From NCBI GenBank assembly GCA_963977125.1, contig CAXBNJ010000009.1:1-63753 (forward strand): a stretch of 63,753 bases of DNA, given 5' to 3'. This document shows, one piece after another, positions 1-7,990 of this stretch (positions within the stretch are counted from its first letter, which is position 1; each line of letters opens with the position of its first letter). The position numbers and the translations under genes were made by a program. The notes beneath the pieces were generated by a model. The model was not told where the DNA came from. It ran no database searches and was given only the letters and a program-made list of their open reading frames with translations. The DNA comes from UBA2705 sp963977125 (lineage in GTDB: Bacteria > Pseudomonadota > Alphaproteobacteria > Micavibrionales > Micavibrionaceae).

Positions 1-8
1 TAAGACGA

Positions 9-920
9 ATGGCTGAAAATATTGAGTATACAACCACCGGAAAACCCCATCCTTTTCATTTGGTAAACCCAAGTGTTTGGCCACTTATGGGCGCACTCGC
101 AGGCGGTATTTTCGCAACAGGCATGATTTTATATATGCATGAAGCAAGAATTGGCAGCTTTGAAGTTGGTATTTTTGGCCCAATTATTGGTGTTCTTGCG
201 ATTTTATCTGTGATGTTCTTTTGGTGGAAAGACATTGTTTTTGAATCAATCGTTGAAAAAGCCCATACAGAAGTCGCCGCAATTGGTTTCCGTTACGGTA
301 TGTTGTTATTCATCGCCTCTGAAGTCATGTTCTTCGTAGCGTTTTTCTGGGCGTTCTTTGATGCCTCACTTTATTCTAACGAGGCGATTCAATTCGCCCG
401 CGTCGAATACACACAAGGCCAATGGCCACCACCGCAAATTCATTTCGTTGAAGCCTTTGGTCTACCATTCATGATGACCATGATCTTGTTACTTTCAGGC
501 ACAACAGTCACTTGGGCGCATCACGCGATACTAGAAGGCAAGCAAGCCGAGATGGCTAAAGCTTTGGGCATCACGGTATTATTGGGCATAATCTTCCTTA
601 TATTCCAGGTCTACGAATATCATCACGCCGCTTTTGGCTTTAAAGATGGTATCTACCCATCTGTATTTTACATGGCCACAGGCTTTCACGGCTTCCACGT
701 TTTGGTGGGGACTATATTCCTTGCTGTTTGTTGGTTGCGCGCTCATCAAGGGCACTTCACCAAAGAGCGTCATTTTGGCTTTGAGGCCGCTGCGTGGTAT
801 TGGCATTTCGTTGATATTGTTTGGTTGTTCTTATTTGTCGCCGTTTACTGGTGGGGCAATGAAATCGGCTTAAACGTCGATCCAAGTCTCTCAGCAGCAA
901 CAAGCGTTGCCGCGCATTAA
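9..920 (+). CDS. ctaE: Cytochrome c oxidase subunit III (aa3 type)
   Basis: Subunit III of the aa3-type haem-copper oxidase in the inner membrane. It stabilises the catalytic subunit and shapes proton uptake. The 303-residue length is normal for the family. Conserved stretches are visible: HTEVAAIGFRYGMLLFIASE around residues 86-105, whose last Glu (E105) corresponds to the buried carboxylate of helix III, and YWHFVDIVWLF near the C terminus. About seven hydrophobic helices can be traced. The ATG at 9 gives the family N terminus (HLVNPSVWPL). The sequence upstream is cut by the window edge, so an earlier in-frame start cannot be excluded. The rest of the cox locus should lie to the left. The next gene is a DUF983 protein, a common neighbour in alphaproteobacteria. 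Confidence 0.97.
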   Translation: MAENIEYTTTGKPHPFHLVNPSVWPLMGALAGGIFATGMILYMHEARIGSFEVGIFGPIIGVLAILSVMFFWWKDIVFESIVEKAHTEVAAIGFRYGMLLFIASEVMFFVAFFWAFFDASLYSNEAIQFARVEYTQGQWPPPQIHFVEAFGLPFMMTMILLLSGTTVTWAHHAILEGKQAEMAKALGITVLLGIIFLIFQVYEYHHAAFGFKDGIYPSVFYMATGFHGFHVLVGTIFLAVCWLRAHQGHFTKERHFGFEAAAWYWHFVDIVWLFLFVAVYWWGNEIGLNVDPSLSAATSVAAH

Positions 921-941
921 AAAAAGGCTATATACATTCTT

Positions 942-1349
942 ATGAGTGAAAAAAATCAAAATAAAAAAAATGCCGTCTTTTCAATGTTAAAGACGGCATT
1001 GCTTTGCCAGTGTCCCAAATGCAAACACAGCACAATGTTCAAAAAGGATTTTCTTGTTTTTGACCTAGAGGACCAATGCACAAATTGCGGCCTAGATTTA
1101 AGCCGCAGCGATGCCGCAGACGGCCCCGCTGTATTTTTAATCTTTGTTTTAGGCTTCTTACTTGTGCCCGTTGCCTTAACTGTCGAAATGAAAATCGGCT
1201 GGCCGATATGGCTACATTTAGCCGTATGGGGCGGCATAGGCCTTGCCATGACTTTATGGTCACTAAAGCCAATAAAAGCTTTAGCCATTGCCCTGCAATA
1301 TAAGTTTCGTGAAAGTGATTGGGATGAAAATCCGCCACCACGCGCTTGA
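942..1349 (+). CDS. DUF983 family membrane protein
   Basis: A 135-residue protein with an N-terminal four-cysteine zinc-ribbon-like motif (C24-x2-C27 and C46-x2-C49) followed by two hydrophobic helices at about residues 64-82 and 88-106. This is the DUF983 arrangement. Members typically follow ctaE in alphaproteobacterial cytochrome oxidase operons, as here with a gap of 21 bases, which suggests co-transcription. The molecular role is not established. By location it may help oxidase assembly, but that is inference. A hairpin at 1372-1406 follows the stop codon. Confidence 0.9.
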   Translation: MSEKNQNKKNAVFSMLKTALLCQCPKCKHSTMFKKDFLVFDLEDQCTNCGLDLSRSDAADGPAVFLIFVLGFLLVPVALTVEMKIGWPIWLHLAVWGGIGLAMTLWSLKPIKALAIALQYKFRESDWDENPPPRA

Positions 1350-1371
1350 AAGAGCACACCCCTATAAAATA

Positions 1372-1406
1372 AACAGGCCACAGAGCTTTTCTGCCCTTGG
1401 CCTGTT
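1372..1406 (+). terminator. Hairpin after the ctaE-DUF983 operon
   Basis: A perfect 9-bp stem AACAGGCCA / TGGCCTGTT starts 22 bases after the DUF983 stop. The loop can form a smaller inner stem (CAGA/TCTG). The run after the stem (CAATATC) is not a clear T-tract, so this is a weak intrinsic terminator or a 3'-end stabilising hairpin. Confidence 0.45.
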
Positions 1407-1462
1407 CAATATCTATAATGTCTTTTAATAAAGGCCTATTTTAGCGCCTTTTGTTTTTTCAA

Positions 1463-1612
1463 TTAAAGCGTTTTACTCTCTGATCTTAAGCCAGATTTTT
1501 TTGTCGTGATAATTGAGGCAATAATCTTCTTATTGCTGTAAATAGCTCTACGCGTAACATTGGTCTGCTTATGTCCAAAAATATTATCCATCTGTGTCGT
1601 CCCTATTCTCAT
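1463..1612 (-). CDS. Doubtful 49-residue ORF, possible recombinase C-terminal remnant
   Basis: An uninterrupted minus-strand ORF from ATG at 1612 to TAA at 1463. Its stretch IFGHKQTNVTRRAIYSNKK loosely resembles the C-terminal LGHxxxxxTxxYAH box of tyrosine recombinases, the region with the catalytic His and Tyr. The catalytic Arg boxes and all upstream domains are absent, so at most it is a vestige. No convincing Shine-Dalgarno was seen. It may equally be chance coding in a gene-poor gap. Confidence 0.2.
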   Translation of the reverse strand: MRIGTTQMDNIFGHKQTNVTRRAIYSNKKIIASIITTKKSGLRSESKTL

Positions 1613-1909
1613 AAGTATTTAAAAATAACCAGTAGACGCTTAAAAAACGTCGTAAATACACACCCAGTAACGCCGCGAACTTATATTATGAAGAGGCCAC
1701 AATAGCACATAAAGGCGAGACCAACAAGAACAACTCGCCTATATAGTGAAAGCAAGAATGGAATACAACCACATAAAACGCAGCTTCCCCCTGCCCAAAT
1801 ATAAAAAAATCATATATAGTGTTAAGACGTTATTAGTAAGAAAAATGTAATAATTCATATCTAAGTCATTTAAATTAAACCATAAGCCCCATTTTATAAG
1901 GATTTTCCG

Positions 1910-3718
1910 ATGCCTGTTTATAAAGCCCCCATCGACGACATACGCTTTGTTCTCTATGAGCTATTAAATGCTGATAAAATGACCGAACTACCTGGCTGTG
2001 AAGACGCCACGGAAGATTTAGTTATGCAGATTTTGCAAGAGGGCAGTAAAATATGTGAAGATATCCTCTTCCCACTGAACCAAAGCGGCGATGAAGAGGG
2101 CTGTATCCTTGAAGACGGCAAGGTCACAACCCCTAAAGGCTTTAAAGAAGCTTATAAGGCCTTCACCGAAGGCGGCTGGTGCGGATTATCGCTAGACCCT
2201 GAGTTTGGTGGTATGGGCATGCCAGCCTTTGTCAATGTCGCCATGCAGGAATTTATTTGTTCATCCAACATGTCATTTGGTATGTATCCGGGCCTATCAC
2301 AGGGCTGTTATGATGCCATACATCGTCACGGTAATGATGAACAAAAAGCCTTATATTTACCAAAAATAATCGAAGGGCGCTGGTCTGGAACTATGTGTCT
2401 AACAGAGCCTCATTGCGGTACAGATTTAGGGCTTGTACGCACTAAGGCCGAAAATCATCCCGATAAAGATGGATCTTACGCCGTAAGCGGTACAAAAATA
2501 TTTATTTCAGCGGGGGATCAGGACTTAACTGAAAATATCGTCCATTTGGTTCTGGCGCGCTTACCGGGCGCACCAGAAGGCGTGCAGGGTATATCCTTGT
2601 TAGTTGTGCCAAAATTCTTACCCAAAGAAGAAGGCGGCGATCATGTCCCCGGCGCTTATAACGATGTCAGTTGCGGCTCTATTGAGCATAAAATGGGGAT
2701 CAAAGCATCATCAACTTGCGTAATAAATTTTGACAATTCTAAAGGCTGGCTGGTTGGCCAACCGAATAAGGGTCTAAAGGCCATGTTCACAATGATGAAT
2801 GCGGCCCGATTGGGCGTTGGCATGCAAGGGCTTGGCATTGCAGAAGTTGCACAGCAAAACGCTGTCGCCTACGCTAAAGACCGCTTACAAATGCGTGCGC
2901 TAGATGGCATTAAAGAGCCTGACAAGCCCGCTGACCCAATTATCGTCCACCCAGATGTGCGTCGTATGCTTCTCACGGGTAAAGCTTTCTGTGAGGGCGC
3001 CCGCGCGCTCTCTTTATGGGTTGGTCTGACGCTTGATCGCGCGGAGAAACATCCTGATCCGCAAGAGCGCCAAAATGCCGATGATTTGGTCGCGTTAATG
3101 ACGCCTGTTTTAAAGGCCTATCAAACGGATATGGGCTCTGAAGTCGCCAATTTAGCCGTACAGGTTCATGGTGGCCATGGCTATATACGTGAATATGGCG
3201 TTGAACAATATGTGCGTGATGCGCGCATTGCGCAAATATATGAAGGCACAAACGGCATTCAGGCGCTTGATTTAGTAGGCCGTAAAATGCCGCAAAATAT
3301 GGGGCGTCTATTACGTAGCTTCTTCCATCCTGTCAGCAACTTCATTGAGGAAAACCAAGCCGACCCTGCAATGGGTGAGTTTGTCTTCCCATTGGCTAAA
3401 GCCTTTATGAAGTTACAACAAACCACCGCGATTATTGCACAAAAAGGCATGAAAGACCCATTAGAGGCGGGCGCCGCCGCCACGGATTATCTGCGCCAAT
3501 TCGCCCTTGTCGCGCAAGCCTTTATTTGGGCAAGAATGGCCAAAGTGGCTTTAGAAAAACTCAGTGATGAGAATGAAAGTAATAAAGAATTTTATGAGAA
3601 TAAAATCAAAACAGCCCAATTCTTCATTGCCCGCATGCTGCCTGAAGCCGATGCCAAATTCAAAATGATTTTAGCGGGCGGCGACACGCTCATGGCGATG
3701 AAGGCCGAGGCGTTTTAA
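1910..3718 (+). CDS. Acyl-CoA dehydrogenase, large ~600-residue class
   Basis: An FAD-dependent enzyme that introduces the alpha-beta double bond into an acyl-CoA, passing electrons to ETF. At 602 residues it belongs to the long class with an extra N-terminal segment and an additional C-terminal domain, which includes FadE-like and DmdC-like enzymes. The substrate cannot be read from sequence. Visible signatures are MCLTEPHCGTDLG near residue 162 (flavin region), the VQVHGGHGYIREYGVEQYVR box, and IYEGTNGIQALDLVGRK, whose Glu near residue 444 sits where the catalytic base is expected. AAGGA lies upstream of the ATG. It stands alone, followed by a strong terminator at 3751-3782. Confidence 0.93.
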   Translation: MPVYKAPIDDIRFVLYELLNADKMTELPGCEDATEDLVMQILQEGSKICEDILFPLNQSGDEEGCILEDGKVTTPKGFKEAYKAFTEGGWCGLSLDPEFGGMGMPAFVNVAMQEFICSSNMSFGMYPGLSQGCYDAIHRHGNDEQKALYLPKIIEGRWSGTMCLTEPHCGTDLGLVRTKAENHPDKDGSYAVSGTKIFISAGDQDLTENIVHLVLARLPGAPEGVQGISLLVVPKFLPKEEGGDHVPGAYNDVSCGSIEHKMGIKASSTCVINFDNSKGWLVGQPNKGLKAMFTMMNAARLGVGMQGLGIAEVAQQNAVAYAKDRLQMRALDGIKEPDKPADPIIVHPDVRRMLLTGKAFCEGARALSLWVGLTLDRAEKHPDPQERQNADDLVALMTPVLKAYQTDMGSEVANLAVQVHGGHGYIREYGVEQYVRDARIAQIYEGTNGIQALDLVGRKMPQNMGRLLRSFFHPVSNFIEENQADPAMGEFVFPLAKAFMKLQQTTAIIAQKGMKDPLEAGAAATDYLRQFALVAQAFIWARMAKVALEKLSDENESNKEFYENKIKTAQFFIARMLPEADAKFKMILAGGDTLMAMKAEAF

Positions 3719-3750
3719 GCCGAACTGAAAAAACAGAAAAACAAGAACAA

Positions 3751-3782
3751 AAAAGCCCCGATATGTGTATCGGGGCTTTTTA
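3751..3782 (+). terminator. Rho-independent terminator of the acyl-CoA dehydrogenase gene
   Basis: A 13-bp perfect stem AAAAGCCCCGATA / TATCGGGGCTTTT with a TGTG loop, running into TTTTTATT. It lies 33 bases after the stop codon. The A-tract on the left arm means it could also act on the opposite strand for the DUF1150 gene. Confidence 0.92.
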
Positions 3783-3853
3783 TTAAATTTTAATTTTATG
3801 CGGCCTTATGCCGAGGTTCTTACTGCGTTGCGTTGCGTTGAGCTGATCTAAGC

Positions 3854-4084
3854 TTAGTTTAACTGCACAGGCTCTAAATCATTATGGCGCGCAAGCATAG
3901 CGGCCGCTTGTAGGTCGTGTTCAACCATAATCGGCGTACCATCTGCGGCGCAAATCGCAATAGCGACGCGGCCTTCAAGTTCGATTTCTTTTAGGTAAGC
4001 AAGGCTATGCATACCAAAATTAAGAAAATCTTTTTGTGTCAGATTACGGATTGATTTTTTTGCTTCTGAATTTTTTTCTAGCAC
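3854..4084 (-). CDS. DUF1150 family protein
   Basis: A 76-residue protein matching the DUF1150 pattern: an N-terminal FLNFGMHSLAYLKEIE segment and a C-terminal AICAADGTPIMVEHDLQAAA segment. This small family is largely alphaproteobacterial and commonly sits beside an Hsp20 gene, as here (4294-4758, same strand). Function is unknown. The start is GTG at 4084. AGGAG lies 8 bases upstream of it, whereas the nearby ATG at 4090 reads only two further codons (Ala, Cys) before TAG in another frame, so GTG is the only workable start. The 209-base gap from hsp20 leaves co-transcription open. Confidence 0.85.
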   Translation of the reverse strand: MLEKNSEAKKSIRNLTQKDFLNFGMHSLAYLKEIELEGRVAIAICAADGTPIMVEHDLQAAAMLARHNDLEPVQLN

Positions 4085-4293
4085 GCCATGGACTCCTGAA
4101 TTATTTACGCGTATCTACGCTTTGCAGGCTAAATACGCTTTTTAGCTTCTGCATATGTATGAGAATGGTCTAATTTTATTAAACTTTCGTTAATGCGATA
4201 AAGTTAAATCTACTTATACCGAAGCGCATAAAATTATAACGATGAGATCGATTGATGAGTTAACGTTGGAAGGGGCTTCAAACGCGATGAAGC

Positions 4294-4758
4294 TTATGTT
4301 GATTCTACATCAATTTTGCGATCAAGCAATGCTTTTTCTGCACTGTCGCCCGCTTTAATTTCAATATTACGCAGCTGAGATTCAGGGACAATGCGTTCCA
4401 TATCAATATGCAGCAAGCCATTATCCATGCTTGCGCCTAATATCTCTATGCCATCAGCAAGAACAAAGCTTTTTTGGAACTGGCGCGCTGCAATGCCGCG
4501 ATGTAGGAAAATACGATCATCGACATTTTCTGAACTGCGTCCGGATATAACCAACTGGTTTTGGTCAACATTCACATCTAAATCTTCCAGTGTGAAGCCG
4601 GCCACAGCCAAGCTAATGCGCAATTGGTTATCGCCTGTTTGTTCAATATTATAAGGGGGGTAGCCTTCACTGGCTGATTTTTTTAATTGATCAAATGTTC
4701 TTTCGAAATGATCAAAGCCCAAAAATAAAGGGCTATCAAATAATGATACACGTGTCAT
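4294..4758 (-). CDS. Small heat-shock protein, Hsp20/IbpA family
   Basis: An ATP-independent holdase chaperone that binds unfolding cytosolic proteins. The 154-residue sequence has a short N-terminal arm (MTRVSLFDSPLFLGFDHFER, IbpA-like), an alpha-crystallin domain from about residue 35 to 130 (PPYNIEQTGDNQLRISLAVA, then DLDVNVDQNQLVISG), and the characteristic HRGIAARQFQKSFVLADGIE segment. The C-terminal IxI-type motif is less clear; the stretch RNIEIKAG occupies that position. The start has an excellent Shine-Dalgarno (AGGAGATGACCT) just upstream. A heat-shock-type promoter is proposed at 4859-4886, about 100 bases upstream. DUF1150 follows on the same strand. Confidence 0.95.
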   Translation of the reverse strand: MTRVSLFDSPLFLGFDHFERTFDQLKKSASEGYPPYNIEQTGDNQLRISLAVAGFTLEDLDVNVDQNQLVISGRSSENVDDRIFLHRGIAARQFQKSFVLADGIEILGASMDNGLLHIDMERIVPESQLRNIEIKAGDSAEKALLDRKIDVEST

Positions 4759-4858
4759 AGGTCATCTCCTCATATGAGCGAGTTATAAACTTGGCTATCT
4801 TCTTATTCTTATAAGGCATTGACCCGCTAGGCAGCATCAACAAACCTTATAGATAATC

Positions 4859-4886
4859 ATATAGAGAATTGAGAGTAAAAATCAAG
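4859..4886 (-). promoter_or_regulatory. Candidate RpoH (sigma-32) promoter of the Hsp20 gene
   Basis: Reading the minus strand, CTTG (4886-4883) is followed after 18 bases by CTATAT (4864-4859). This resembles the alphaproteobacterial heat-shock promoter pattern CTTG then CYTATNT. It lies about 100 bases upstream of the Hsp20 start, leaving a leader that ends in a CTCATATGAG palindrome touching the Shine-Dalgarno. Confidence 0.5.
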
Positions 4887-4916
4887 AAAATTGACTATCA
4901 GATCGCCAATTAAGCG

Positions 4917-5111
4917 CTATTTCGCTGGTTTCTTTACAAAAACACGGTCGCAATAGCCACACTCAACGCTGCTTAGGCCTTTGAGTGTGTAATAAACAAG
5001 CGGGTGACCCAATGCACCACCGCCGCCATCACAGCTAACGCTGTCATTATCCGCGCTTACAGTAATGGTTTCTGGCTTTTTATAATCTGGCTTGACTGAT
5101 TTTTTGCTCAT
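4917..5111 (-). CDS. Zinc-finger (zf-CHCC) domain protein, NDUFS6-like
   Basis: A 64-residue protein carrying C27-x8-H36-x14-C51-x2-C54, the zf-CHCC metal site shared with the NDUFS6 subunit of mitochondrial complex I. Alphaproteobacterial members are widespread small proteins, and an association with complex I is known for the eukaryotic relatives. Whether this one binds complex I is inference. The start chosen is the ATG at 5111, preceded by GGAT. A TTG four codons upstream (5123) is possible but less likely. It stands alone, divergent from the unknown gene at 5315. Confidence 0.85.
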   Translation of the reverse strand: MSKKSVKPDYKKPETITVSADNDSVSCDGGGGALGHPLVYYTLKGLSSVECGYCDRVFVKKPAK

Positions 5112-5314
5112 TTTTTGATCCAAAACTGTATTTGTTTATACTTTGTTTGTATTTTATTTGTATAAAGGGTGAAGGTAAAGGCTTTATTTGGCGCAAATCT
5201 CTATTTAGCTTTGTTTTCTTAAATAGAGTGAAATATGATAAGCTGCACTATGTATTCTGTTACCATGGCCCTCACAAAACGCGAGCGCCAAGTTTAAGAC
5301 AACGAAGAGGTAAA

Positions 5315-5704
5315 ATGCCAAATTTAAATATTACATATGTTGATAACAAGATCATTAAGGGCAAAGAAGATAAATACCTTAATGTCTATGTTAATGCGCA
5401 TGACGTTTTGAAAAGCTGGAAAGACTCTGTCTATAGCTTTGAATGGCTCAATCCTAATGGTGGCATAAAGCCTATAGAGACCCTAGCGCAGAGCGAACAA
5501 GAAAAACGCAAAACCATAGAGACTGACTTACACAGCAAAAAATCTTTAGAGACCCCTATTTTAGGGATTGGTTTAATGGAAAACATTGAGATAGGCTCTG
5601 GCCGAGCGGTTTTCTTAACTTTGTGTGATAAGGGCGAAGCGACAATTCGCGTCCATATCCCTAAATCAAACGAAGCCGATTTTTCCAAGTTCATTTCAGA
5701 ATAA
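5315..5704 (+). CDS. Hypothetical protein, 129 residues
   Basis: Not recognised. The frame is open from 5132, but the ATG at 5315 is the likely start because GAAGAGGTAAA, a good Shine-Dalgarno, precedes it and the upstream residues look like untranslated sequence. The protein has no signal peptide or membrane helix. It begins MPNLNITYVDNKIIKGKEDK and looks like a small soluble, beta-rich protein with a charged middle region (SEQEKRKTIETDLHSKKS). A terminator shared with the convergent lipoprotein gene follows at 5706. Confidence 0.7.
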   Translation: MPNLNITYVDNKIIKGKEDKYLNVYVNAHDVLKSWKDSVYSFEWLNPNGGIKPIETLAQSEQEKRKTIETDLHSKKSLETPILGIGLMENIEIGSGRAVFLTLCDKGEATIRVHIPKSNEADFSKFISE

Positions 5705-5705
5705 T

Positions 5706-5739
5706 AAAAAACCTCCCTTATTTCTAAGGGAGGTTTTAA
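5706..5739. terminator. Bidirectional Rho-independent terminator
   Basis: A perfect stem AAAACCTCCCTTA / TAAGGGAGGTTTT with a TTTC loop, flanked by A-runs on the left and T-then-A runs on the right. It lies between two convergent genes (ending at 5704 and 5764) and can serve both. Confidence 0.9.
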
Positions 5740-5763
5740 AAAATCATATATCAAGAACAGGTC

Positions 5764-5970
5764 TTATTTAACAAGACGAGTTTCGAAAACTTTGTCAGCA
5801 GTTTTAACAGCTTTAACTGTTTTAACAACTTGTGTAGTTCCAACTGTGCGTTCATCTGCATATGGCGCTGAGCGGTCATCTGCATAAACACCTTTGTCAT
5901 CATGTGAAGAACAAGCTGCTGTAGCAAGCAAGATGCTTGCAACGAAACCAAGTGAAAGAATTTTTTTCAT
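5764..5970 (-). CDS. Small putative lipoprotein, 68 residues
   Basis: It starts MKKILSLGFVASILLATAAC, a lipoprotein signal peptide with Cys20 in a lipobox-like LATAAC context, followed by SSHDDKGVYADDRSAPYADE. The mature part is about 48 residues, first acidic, then a Lys/Val/Thr-rich tail (VVKTVKAVKTADKVFETRLV). The family is not recognised. The ATG at 5970 is favoured over the longer open frame (to 6093) because GAGGG sits 7 bases upstream and the signal peptide begins there. It is convergent with the 5315 gene and shares its terminator. Confidence 0.75.
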   Translation of the reverse strand: MKKILSLGFVASILLATAACSSHDDKGVYADDRSAPYADERTVGTTQVVKTVKAVKTADKVFETRLVK

Positions 5971-6217
5971 TTTAATACCCTCTAGGTAATACTTAACAAG
6001 AACTAAATTTCGCGCCGAAGCGCCGAAACATTTGTTTATATATACACGTAAAAAAAAGCTTTGCACAGGGTTTATTTGAAAAAAAAAGCCCAAAAAAGCA
6101 AATAATATTAAAAATATAACTCAAAAAGCGGTAAATTTTCTATGCGCAGATCACCGCCAAGCTCCATGTGAAATTCTCATCCAACCCCAGAGTGTTAGGG
6201 AGTATTAGAGGATCAGA

Positions 6218-7471
6218 TTATTGGCCCGCATAATGCGCTTGTTTCGAAAAATATGAATCGATACTTGATTTGAGCACTTTTGCGATTTTTTGCTGATGAG
6301 CGCTCGTATTAAGCATTGAGGCCTCTGAACGATTCGACATAAAACCAATCTCGACCAGAACCGAAGGTATATCAGGTGCTTTTAAAACTGCGAAGCCTGC
6401 GGAATGTAAGGGTGTACGCAGCATACGTATTTTAGATTTTTGAAAACCCTCAATAAGTTGGTTGGCTAAGAATGTTGATTGATTCTTCGTATCGCGCAGA
6501 GCTAAATCAATAAGAATGGCCGCGACATCACTGCCCTCATCAGACAAATCAACGCCAGCGATTAAATCTGCCTTATTCTCGCGCGCCGCCAATTTCGCAG
6601 TTTGAGCATCTGTGGCTCTTTCTGACAAGGTATAAACTGAAGCGCCCCTTACATCGTGCTTATCAACGGAATCGGCATGTATAGAGACAAATAAATCCGC
6701 ATCATGACGGCGCGCGATCTTCACGCGCTCGGAGAGGCGAATATAACGATCATCGCTGCGGGTCATAATAACTTTATACTGGCCGCTCTCTTCAAGAAGG
6801 GTTTTTAAACGATGCGCCGTCGCTAACACGACTTTTTTCTCATATAATCGTCCTGCGCCAACGGCGCCTGGGTCTTTGCCGCCATGACCCGGGTCAAGAA
6901 CAACAATATATTTACGCGCCGCTGATGATGCGCGTGGTGGCGAGGCTTTATATGCCGGCTTCTTTACGATAGCGACAGGCGCTTCATAAACCTTTTGAGC
7001 GGGTTTTTGCGTTAATTGCATTTTAGGCTTGGCCGCCGCAGGCGTTAAATCGACAACCAAACGATTAGGTTGATTGCCCGTGGCCGGTAAGGAGAATTTT
7101 GCTTTAAGCGCGCTTGGTTTTTTTAAGTTAAACACTAAGCGCAATGTTTGTTCATCGCTGCTTTGGCGTGAAAATTCAACCAAATCATTATTGCTTATTT
7201 TAATTGGTGCGCAGCTTAAATTACGCCCCTTGAAATCAACAACCAGACGCTCAGGATTGTGTAATATAAACGCATTAGCATTCAAATTACTTGATAACTC
7301 GATAACTAAGCGTGTTTTATCTGGGTGCTCACCCACGCGCACGCCCTCAATATTCGCCGCATACGCGCCTTGCACGCTGACCGCACAAAACAGCGCTATA
7401 AGGACAACACGTTGAAAAAATTTATAAATTTGAAAATAAGGCGCAACGGCCCGTGAATTTGAACACTTCAT
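6218..7471 (-). CDS. N-acetylmuramoyl-L-alanine amidase, AmiC type
   Basis: A periplasmic zinc amidase that cleaves the bond between MurNAc and L-Ala in peptidoglycan, needed for daughter-cell separation. After an N-terminal signal peptide (FFQRVVLIALFCAVSVQGAYA) comes an AMIN domain (VRVGEHPDKTRLVIELSSN), a linker, and a C-terminal Amidase_3 domain. Catalytic and zinc residues are visible in VVLDPGHGGKDPGA (His), RLYEKKVV (Glu), FVSIHADS (His) and VLVEIGFMSN (Glu). The open frame extends to 7597. The ATG at 7471 is preferred because it places the signal peptide near the N terminus; 7519 is an alternative. The gene is divergent from rne across a long leader. Confidence 0.92.
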   Translation of the reverse strand: MKCSNSRAVAPYFQIYKFFQRVVLIALFCAVSVQGAYAANIEGVRVGEHPDKTRLVIELSSNLNANAFILHNPERLVVDFKGRNLSCAPIKISNNDLVEFSRQSSDEQTLRLVFNLKKPSALKAKFSLPATGNQPNRLVVDLTPAAAKPKMQLTQKPAQKVYEAPVAIVKKPAYKASPPRASSAARKYIVVLDPGHGGKDPGAVGAGRLYEKKVVLATAHRLKTLLEESGQYKVIMTRSDDRYIRLSERVKIARRHDADLFVSIHADSVDKHDVRGASVYTLSERATDAQTAKLAARENKADLIAGVDLSDEGSDVAAILIDLALRDTKNQSTFLANQLIEGFQKSKIRMLRTPLHSAGFAVLKAPDIPSVLVEIGFMSNRSEASMLNTSAHQQKIAKVLKSSIDSYFSKQAHYAGQ

Positions 7472-7990
7472 GCCACCAATATACAGTGAAGCTAGGCAGA
7501 ACAGCAAAGAAAAATTCATCCTGAGTAAAAATTTTATTGTGTAAAGCCAAAATCCTGTGTATTGTTTTAATGTAGTGACACTCTGTGGTTTTAGCATTTA
7601 CTCGCATACCAGGCGTTCAAAAATGTATTAAGACAGAAGTTTACTCTCACTTATAAGCTATAAAATTCATAACTTATAAAAGGGTAGAAGGTTGGGAACG
7701 CTGAAAGAATTTAAGGTTTCGCTAGCCACAGATATGATAATCGCTTTGAAGAATAATAGAGAAATTAAGAATTCAAATATATGCAAATTATGACTGAGCT
7801 CAACACAAACAAAACAGCACTGATCTATATAAGTGGTAATGCGACATATCGCATGTCACGATGCATGCCGAATCTTTAAAAACTATGTTTCCTCTCCAAA
7901 GCGCCTTGTAAATTTTATTTAGCGGTAAGCGGCAACCTGCCTCCCGTCACTATCAGGTTATCTTTACTTACCGGTAAGGAGAGACTAAAA
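7472..7990 (+). promoter_or_regulatory. Long rne upstream region with palindromes
   Basis: About 500 non-coding bases between the divergent amidase and rne genes. The last 70 bases contain an AACCTG/CAGGTT stem (7934-7959) and the perfect 12-bp palindrome CTTACCGGTAAG (7967-7978), whose right arm abuts the Shine-Dalgarno GGAGAG. Long structured leaders that mediate autoregulation are known for RNase E genes of other bacteria. Here this is inference. Confidence 0.5.

Larger units (their letters stand above)
1350..1909. other. 560-base intergenic region
   Basis: Between DUF983 and the acyl-CoA dehydrogenase. It holds the hairpin at 1372-1406, a doubtful 49-codon minus-strand ORF (1463-1612), a short stem AGGCGAG/CTCGCCT (1713-1719 with 1734-1740), and AT-rich sequence before the ATG at 1910. 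A good Shine-Dalgarno (AAGGA) lies just upstream of 1910. Nothing else was recognised. Confidence 0.6.

Noticed and set aside
1350..1909. tRNA or small RNA gene in the gap
   Set aside because: No cloverleaf, no GGTTCRA motif and no CCA-proximal acceptor stem could be found.
3800..3853. TGCGT tandem words near 3826-3842
   Set aside because: Only three short copies in a low-information spacer; no function or structure suggested.
4759..4800. ROSE-type RNA thermometer upstream of Hsp20
   Set aside because: No U(U/C)GCU anti-Shine-Dalgarno element; only a short CTCATATGAG palindrome near the ribosome site.
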